In this document: positions 43,819 to 48,015 of the stretch, one piece after another
Position numbering within the stretch: position 1 is the stretch's first letter
Layout: each line of letters begins with the position of its first letter
Assembly: GCA_016793845.1 (NCBI GenBank)
Contig: JAEULI010000183.1
Span: 1 to 48,015 of the forward strand
DNA length: 48,015 bases
Source: Sphingosinicella sp.
GTDB taxonomy: Bacteria > Pseudomonadota > Alphaproteobacteria > Sphingomonadales > Sphingomonadaceae
Direction: 5' to 3'
Notes under the pieces: model-generated
What the model was told of the DNA's origin: nothing
Database searches by the model: none
The model's input: only the letters and a program-made list of their open reading frames with translations
Translations under genes and position numbers: made by a program

Positions 43819-44526
43819 TCAGGCCGCTGCGGCGGCGGCCTTCCGTTCGAGATGATCGATAATCTGCTTCGCCAGCGGCTCGGCAGAGGCCGGGTTCTGT
43901 CCCGTGAAGAACGGCGCATCGCAAACGACGTGCGCGCCGAACGGCTGCGCCGCCGAATAGATCGCGCGCAGCTTGCGCAGCATGTCTTCGGGCAGCACGG
44001 GAACGATCTTGTCGACGCCCATCATCACGTCTTCGGCATTGCTGATCGAGGTGAGCTTGCGGTTCTTCACCAGCGGCTCGCCATTGGGATCGACCGTCTG
44101 CACCAGCCCGATAACGCCGTGGCAGATGCCCGCGACGACATCGCCACGCGCGAACAGCGTCTCGGCGAGGCGCTTGATCACGGGGTTGTGCGGGAAGTCC
44201 CACGTCGTCGCCGTGCCGCCGACAAGGAAGATGCCGTCCAGCCCCTCGTCGCCGATGCTTTCGAGCGGCTGCGTGCCGTTCATCTTCGCCGACGCCGTTG
44301 CATCGCCAAGGAAACGGCGTCCGTTGTCGCTGATCCATGCGTCTTCAAGGCTCATCGGGTCGATCGGCGCCTTGCCGCCCTTCGGCGATGCGATCGCGAC
44401 GTCGAAGCCGGCGTCCACGAACTGCCAATAGGGTGTCGCCAGCTCTTCAAGCCAGCTTCCGCTGGCGTTGCCGCTCGATCCGAGCTCGCCGTGCGAGGTT
44501 ACGATAAACAGGATTTTCTTGGCCAT
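43819..44526 (-). CDS. DJ-1/PfpI-family class I glutamine-amidotransferase-like protein
   Basis: A 235-residue protein of the DJ-1/PfpI superfamily. The nucleophile elbow AGICHGV holds the reactive cysteine, and FVDAGFDVAIASPKGG and IFLVGGTATTWDF match the family's chaperone/glyoxalase members. An ISNAEDVMM region takes the place of the usual glutamate/histidine segment, so activity is not certain. It may detoxify a reactive aldehyde, but no evidence fixes the substrate. The start at 44526 is the first in the conserved beginning MAKKILFIVTSHGE. Divergent from the Rieske gene. Confidence 0.87.
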   Translation of the reverse strand: MAKKILFIVTSHGELGSSGNASGSWLEELATPYWQFVDAGFDVAIASPKGGKAPIDPMSLEDAWISDNGRRFLGDATASAKMNGTQPLESIGDEGLDGIFLVGGTATTWDFPHNPVIKRLAETLFARGDVVAGICHGVIGLVQTVDPNGEPLVKNRKLTSISNAEDVMMGVDKIVPVLPEDMLRKLRAIYSAAQPFGAHVVCDAPFFTGQNPASAEPLAKQIIDHLERKAAAAAA

Positions 44527-44614
44527 GTCGGGCTCCGCTTGCTCCCCTGAGTGGAATGGAGAGACCATAAGCGGCGCGGGGACAAGCACACACACGTCCG
44601 ATTGGCGAGCATCG

Positions 44615-44632
44615 CCCGTCCGTTAGGATAGG
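44615..44632. promoter_or_regulatory. Second copy of the GGATAGG-type operator candidate
   Basis: CCCGTCCGTTAGGATAGG matches the palindrome at 37846-37863 in 14 of 18 positions. It lies between the divergent DJ-1/PfpI and Rieske genes. A CGTCCG core also occurs 22 bp upstream (44595-44600), two helical turns away. Confidence 0.45.
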
Positions 44633-44738
44633 GCCGCACACAGCCGCATTGGCCGTACGTGGGGCTATGCGCCGCTACCGGCTTGACCGATGCTGCAACC
44701 TCATATTCCATTCCAGTGGACCAAGAGGGAGGTCTCGC

Positions 44739-45761
44739 GTGTCGCTTGATGATGTCAGTAAGTCGCGCCGTCTCGATCAGCCGGTGAAGCGGCCTTTGAG
44801 CCAGCCCGTCCCGTTCGAAGGTGAAGACGGGCTCTTCACCCAGTCGTGGTATCCGATCTGCCTGTCGAGCGCGGCAACCTCGTCGTTCGTCCGCGGTTTC
44901 GATTTCCTCGATGGGCGCGTCATCGTGTTCCGCGACAAGGAAGGCAAGGCGCACGTGATGAGCGCCTATTGCCCGCACCTCGGCGCGGACCTCTCGGTTG
45001 GAGACATGGTGGACGGGCAGGTGCGCTGCGTGTTCCATCACTGGCGCTACGGCGCGGACGGGCGCTGCTCCGGTATGCCGAGCAGCGATCCGATTCCGCC
45101 GACCGCGCGCCTGTTCGAATTTCCCACCTGCGAGAAATACGGTCTCGTCTGGGCCTACAACGGCACCGATCCGCACTATCAGCTTCCCGATTTCCCGTAT
45201 CCGGACGACGAGCTTGTCTTCAAGATCAAGACGTTCGGCGAGGAAATTCCCACCGATCCGTGGATTCTCTGCGCCAACACGCCGGACATGCAGCACATCC
45301 GCTACCTGCACGGCATCGTTATCAACGGCGACAATCCCCACGACGCCGTCGAGTGGACCGACCATTCGATGTTCTACGAGTTCGAAGGCACGCACGTCAC
45401 CGGCGATCCGGTCAACCACCGCATCGGCATCGTCGGCACGAGCATGTATTTCCAGAGCACCAATTTCGCGGGCCGCTGGTTCGGCTTCGTGTCGCCGTTC
45501 AGCCTCAACCGGCCGAGCCGCTCCACGGTGTTCATCGTCGTCTGCGCGCGCAAGGACATGGGTACGCCCGAAGAGATCGACGAGTATCTCGAGTTCGTGG
45601 CGGAGCTTGAAACGCGTGTCGTGCTCGATGATCTCGTCAACATGCAGACGATTCATTTCAAGCCCGGCACGCTGACGCGCAGCGACAAGACGCTCGCGCG
45701 CTTCTTCGACTACATGCGTGATTTCCCAAGGGCGCATCCGTCGGCCGATTTCATTCGCTGA
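44739..45761 (+). CDS. Rieske non-heme iron oxygenase, catalytic (alpha) component
   Basis: A 340-residue Rieske oxygenase. The cluster ligands are CPH and CVFHH (Cys-x-His, then Cys-x2-His 17 residues later). The mononuclear iron site is in DMQHIRYLHG (two histidines, with an aspartate later). The N-terminal QSWYPICLSS segment is common to the KshA/phthalate-type oxygenases that use a separate reductase. No reductase is visible; the adrenodoxin-type ferredoxin at 24161 is a possible donor. The start is a GTG at 44739 with a strong GAGGGAGG Shine-Dalgarno. It is followed by the molybdenum hydroxylase genes, so an oxygenase-hydroxylase pathway is likely. Confidence 0.92.
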   Translation: MSLDDVSKSRRLDQPVKRPLSQPVPFEGEDGLFTQSWYPICLSSAATSSFVRGFDFLDGRVIVFRDKEGKAHVMSAYCPHLGADLSVGDMVDGQVRCVFHHWRYGADGRCSGMPSSDPIPPTARLFEFPTCEKYGLVWAYNGTDPHYQLPDFPYPDDELVFKIKTFGEEIPTDPWILCANTPDMQHIRYLHGIVINGDNPHDAVEWTDHSMFYEFEGTHVTGDPVNHRIGIVGTSMYFQSTNFAGRWFGFVSPFSLNRPSRSTVFIVVCARKDMGTPEEIDEYLEFVAELETRVVLDDLVNMQTIHFKPGTLTRSDKTLARFFDYMRDFPRAHPSADFIR

Positions 45762-45771
45762 TCGGCCGGGC

Positions 45772-46536
45772 GTGGCGGGGGAGAGCGGCGGCTATGCGGC
45801 ACCGGACGATCTGGGGGCGCTGCGTGCACTCCTCGATGCCAATCCCGGCGCGGCGATCCTTGCCGGGGGGCAAAGCCTGCTGCCGAGCTTGCGCGGCAAG
45901 GCGTCGCCGTTGTTCGTCGACATCGGCCGCATCGCGGCGCTGAAGACGATCGAGATCGAGGACAACCGCCTGCGGGTCGGCGCGGGCGTCACGCTCGCGG
46001 CGCTCGCGCGGCATCCCGCCACGGCCGGCGGTTTTGCAGAAGCGATTGGCTTCGTCGGCAACGTCACCATCCGCAACCGTGCCACGGTCGGCGGCTGTCT
46101 CGCGTGGGCCGACCCGCGCGGCGAGTTGCCGCTCGTCCTACTTGCGCTCGGTGGAACCGTGGTGACGGACAGGCGCGAGATTGCGATGGAAAGCTTCATA
46201 ACCGGCCCCTCCCGAACCGCACTCGAACCCGGCGAGGTCATCGTGGCCGCGGCATTCGAAACCGGACGGAAATTTGCCGTCGAGGAATTGCTGGTGCGCA
46301 ACTCGACTGGCCGCGCGGTGGTTGCAGCCGCCTGCGAACGGGTGGGAGACGCCATGCGCTACACGATTTCCGGCCTCGTCGATCGTCCTGTCCGCAGCGG
46401 GCCGATTGCAGGCGATCCCGGCCCATGGCTCGACGATCTGCTCCTACAATTCCCTGTCCTCGCCGACGCGAGCAGCCCCGACTATCGGCGGCGCGTTGTT
46501 CATGCGCTCGCCCTTCGTGCGCGGGAGCGGGCATGA
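45772..46536 (+). CDS. FAD-binding subunit of a molybdenum hydroxylase (CoxM-like)
   Basis: A 254-residue FAD-binding protein of the CO dehydrogenase/xanthine dehydrogenase medium-subunit family. The FAD-binding AILAGGQSLLPSLRG and the second motif FVGNVTIRNRATVGGCLAWADP are clearly visible. The start is a GTG at 45772, 10 bases after the Rieske stop; no strong Shine-Dalgarno is present and no ATG fits, so the start is uncertain. It is shorter than CoxM (about 285), mainly at the C-terminus. The order FAD - FeS - Mo subunit is that of coxMSL. It moves electrons from the iron-sulfur subunit to an acceptor. Confidence 0.88.
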   Translation: MAGESGGYAAPDDLGALRALLDANPGAAILAGGQSLLPSLRGKASPLFVDIGRIAALKTIEIEDNRLRVGAGVTLAALARHPATAGGFAEAIGFVGNVTIRNRATVGGCLAWADPRGELPLVLLALGGTVVTDRREIAMESFITGPSRTALEPGEVIVAAAFETGRKFAVEELLVRNSTGRAVVAAACERVGDAMRYTISGLVDRPVRSGPIAGDPGPWLDDLLLQFPVLADASSPDYRRRVVHALALRARERA

Positions 46537-47006
46537 CAGGCGTTTCCGTCAGCCTCCGCATCAACGGCGCGGCAGTCGCGGCGCATGTCGCGCCGGACCT
46601 GACGCTCGCGGATTTCCTGCGCGGCGATCAGGGCCTCAAGGGCACGCACGTCGGCTGCGAGGAGGGCGTTTGCGGAAGCTGCACGGTGCTTGCGGACGGC
46701 GAGACGCTGCGTTCCTGCCTCACGCTCGCAGCGCAGATGGACGGCGCCGACATCTCCACCGTCGAAGGGTTCGATGATCCGGCGGGTGATCGGCTCCGCA
46801 AGGCGTTCGCGGAGAATTTCGCGGCACAGTGCGGTTTCTGCACCGCGGGCATGATGGCGGTGGCGCGCGAATTCCTCGCGGACGATACCATCGCGGATCA
46901 CCGCGACGAAGCGGCGATCCGTTCGCGCCTCAATGCGGTCGTATGCCGCTGCACGGGGTATCAGGCCATCGTTGCGGCCGTGCGCGCAGCAGCGGTGCCG
47001 GAATGA
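46533..47006 (+). CDS. [2Fe-2S] subunit of a molybdenum hydroxylase (CoxS-like)
   Basis: A 157-residue protein with both [2Fe-2S] centres of the family. The N-terminal plant-type cluster is CEEGVCGSCTVL plus a later CLTL cysteine. The C-terminal cluster is CGFCTAGM and CRCTGY. The start at 46533 overlaps the FAD-subunit stop (ATGA), and its stop overlaps the next gene's start (ATGA), so all three subunits are co-translated. It carries electrons from the molybdopterin site to FAD. Confidence 0.95.
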   Translation: MTGVSVSLRINGAAVAAHVAPDLTLADFLRGDQGLKGTHVGCEEGVCGSCTVLADGETLRSCLTLAAQMDGADISTVEGFDDPAGDRLRKAFAENFAAQCGFCTAGMMAVAREFLADDTIADHRDEAAIRSRLNAVVCRCTGYQAIVAAVRAAAVPE

Positions 47007-48015
47007 GCGTGATCGGCCAATCGGTGCGCCGCGCGGCGCTCGATCGCTTCGCGGCAGGCCGCGGCCGCTACGTGGGCGACATCGATCTGCCGGGCATGGC
47101 GACGGTCGTCTTCGCGCGCAGTCCTGTCGCGCACGCCGAACTCCTCGGTGTCGACACGGAAGCTGCACGCGCCATGCCCGGCGTTCTCGCCGTCATCACG
47201 GGCGATGACATTGCGAGCTTCGCGCCGCAGCCGTCGTTGTGGAATCTGCCCGGCCAGAATCATTCGGGCCTGAAGGCGCTGGCAACGGATCGGCTGCGCT
47301 ACGTCGGCCAGCCGTTCGCCGCCGTCGTCGCCGTCGATCGCCGCACGGCCGAAGCCGCAGTCCGCGCGATCGTTCCTCAGTACCGCGCTCTCCCGGTCAT
47401 CGCAGACATGGATGCGGCGCTCCGCAGCGATGCGCCGCGCCTCTACGATCAGTGGTCCGACAACATCGTCGCCCGTCCACGCTGGCAGGCAGGCGACATC
47501 GCCGCCGCGTTCGACGGCGCTGCGCTCGTCGTCAGCGACCGCTTCACGACCCAGCGCGTCCATCCCTGTTCGCTCGAACCGCGCGGCGTGGTGGTCGCGC
47601 CGGATCTCGACGGCGAGAGCATCACCGTGTGGCTCTCTACCCAGTCCATCCACCAGGTGCGCGCCGGCATCTCCGAATGTCTCGGCCTCCCCGAGCACCG
47701 CATCCGCGTCATCGCGCCGGACGTAGGTGGATCGTTCGGCATGAAGGCGTGCATCTACGGCGAGGAAGTCGTCCTCGCCTTCCTCACGCACCGTATCGGT
47801 CGTCCGCTTCGCTGGATCGAAACCCGCGCCGAAGCCTTCGTCGCCTCCACCCACGGCCGCGACGAACGCGTCGACCTCGCCGTCGCCTTCGACGCCGACG
47901 GCCGCATCCGCGGCCTCCGCTCCACCATCGTCCTAGACAAGGGCGCGGACCCCTACGCCACCTCTATGGGCACGGCCTGGATCACCGGCGCGGTGATGAC
48001 CGGCCCGTACAGGAT
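47003..48015 (+). CDS. Molybdopterin-binding large subunit of a molybdenum hydroxylase (CoxL-like), partial
   Basis: The frame is open from the ATG at 47003 to the window end: 337 residues of a protein usually about 760-800. Visible are GRGRYVGDIDLPGM (N-terminal aldehyde-oxidase a/b domain), MPGVLAVITGDDI, RYVGQPFAAVVA, and the molybdopterin-domain start VHPCSLEPRGVV with WLSTQSIHQVRAGISECL. DVGGSFGMKACIYGEEVV is the familiar first Mo-cofactor segment. The active-site loop that would separate true CO dehydrogenases (AYRCSFR) from other hydroxylases lies beyond the edge. Substrate is unknown; the Rieske neighbour points to an aromatic or heterocyclic compound. Confidence 0.94.
   Translation, partial: MSVIGQSVRRAALDRFAAGRGRYVGDIDLPGMATVVFARSPVAHAELLGVDTEAARAMPGVLAVITGDDIASFAPQPSLWNLPGQNHSGLKALATDRLRYVGQPFAAVVAVDRRTAEAAVRAIVPQYRALPVIADMDAALRSDAPRLYDQWSDNIVARPRWQAGDIAAAFDGAALVVSDRFTTQRVHPCSLEPRGVVVAPDLDGESITVWLSTQSIHQVRAGISECLGLPEHRIRVIAPDVGGSFGMKACIYGEEVVLAFLTHRIGRPLRWIETRAEAFVASTHGRDERVDLAVAFDADGRIRGLRSTIVLDKGADPYATSMGTAWITGAVMTGPYR

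Overview
This 48 kb window is GC-rich DNA, compactly organised, with ATGA, GTGA and TGATG junctions between many genes and two TonB-dependent receptors. The gene style (TonB receptors beside catabolic operons, single-chain indolepyruvate oxidoreductase, adrenodoxin-type ferredoxin beside two cysteine desulfurases) suggests an alphaproteobacterium, most likely of the Sphingomonadales. No insertion sequence, phage gene or CRISPR array was seen.

Region 1 (1-17.6 kb) is a catabolic regulon. A minus-strand operon runs from 7811 past the left edge: SMP-30 lactonase, 2,4-dienoyl-CoA-reductase-type SDR, beta-keto acid cleavage enzyme (BKACE), class III aminotransferase, CPBP intramembrane protease, second class III aminotransferase, sugar-isomerase-like TIM barrel and a beta-lactamase-fold hydrolase (cut). 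A second minus-strand unit is TonB receptor - TetR regulator - 3-hydroxyisobutyrate-dehydrogenase-like enzyme. A plus-strand unit is enolase-superfamily protein - SDR - second BKACE. A third minus-strand unit is a C45 acyltransferase/peptidase followed by an M20 amidohydrolase. Five near-identical operators (consensus RTGACYM-N4-RGTCAT) precede all four units. At two promoters the operator fills the 17-bp spacer between -35 and -10. They are probably sites for the TetR protein encoded inside the regulon. The enzymes fit import and hydrolysis of an amide or peptide, transamination of a beta-amino acid to a beta-keto acid, BKACE cleavage to an acyl-CoA, and reduction of a 2,4-dienoyl-CoA. That order would suit the microcystin/nodularin residue Adda, but the substrate is an inference.

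Region 2 (17.6-30.4 kb) is mostly housekeeping: tyrS, anmK, a branched-chain aminotransferase, an alpha/beta hydrolase, two cysteine desulfurases with a [2Fe-2S] ferredoxin, indolepyruvate ferredoxin oxidoreductase, a small lipoprotein, proC, a MarR regulator and a possible small secreted protein.

Region 3 (30.4-37.7 kb) is an exopolysaccharide locus: six-domain SLBB export protein, nucleotide-sugar dehydrogenase, DUF218/YdcF protein, UDP-glucuronate-epimerase-like enzyme and a WecA-like phosphoglycosyl transferase, closed by tRNA-Gln(UUG).

Region 4 (37.8-48.0 kb) is a second catabolic cluster: TonB receptor, SRPBCC-SnoaL fusion, MalT-like LuxR regulator, DJ-1/PfpI protein, Rieske oxygenase and a molybdenum hydroxylase (FAD, [2Fe-2S] and molybdopterin subunits, the last cut by the right edge). 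A shared CCTATCCG/GGATAGG-type sequence lies before the receptor and before the Rieske gene, and may be the LuxR protein's site.
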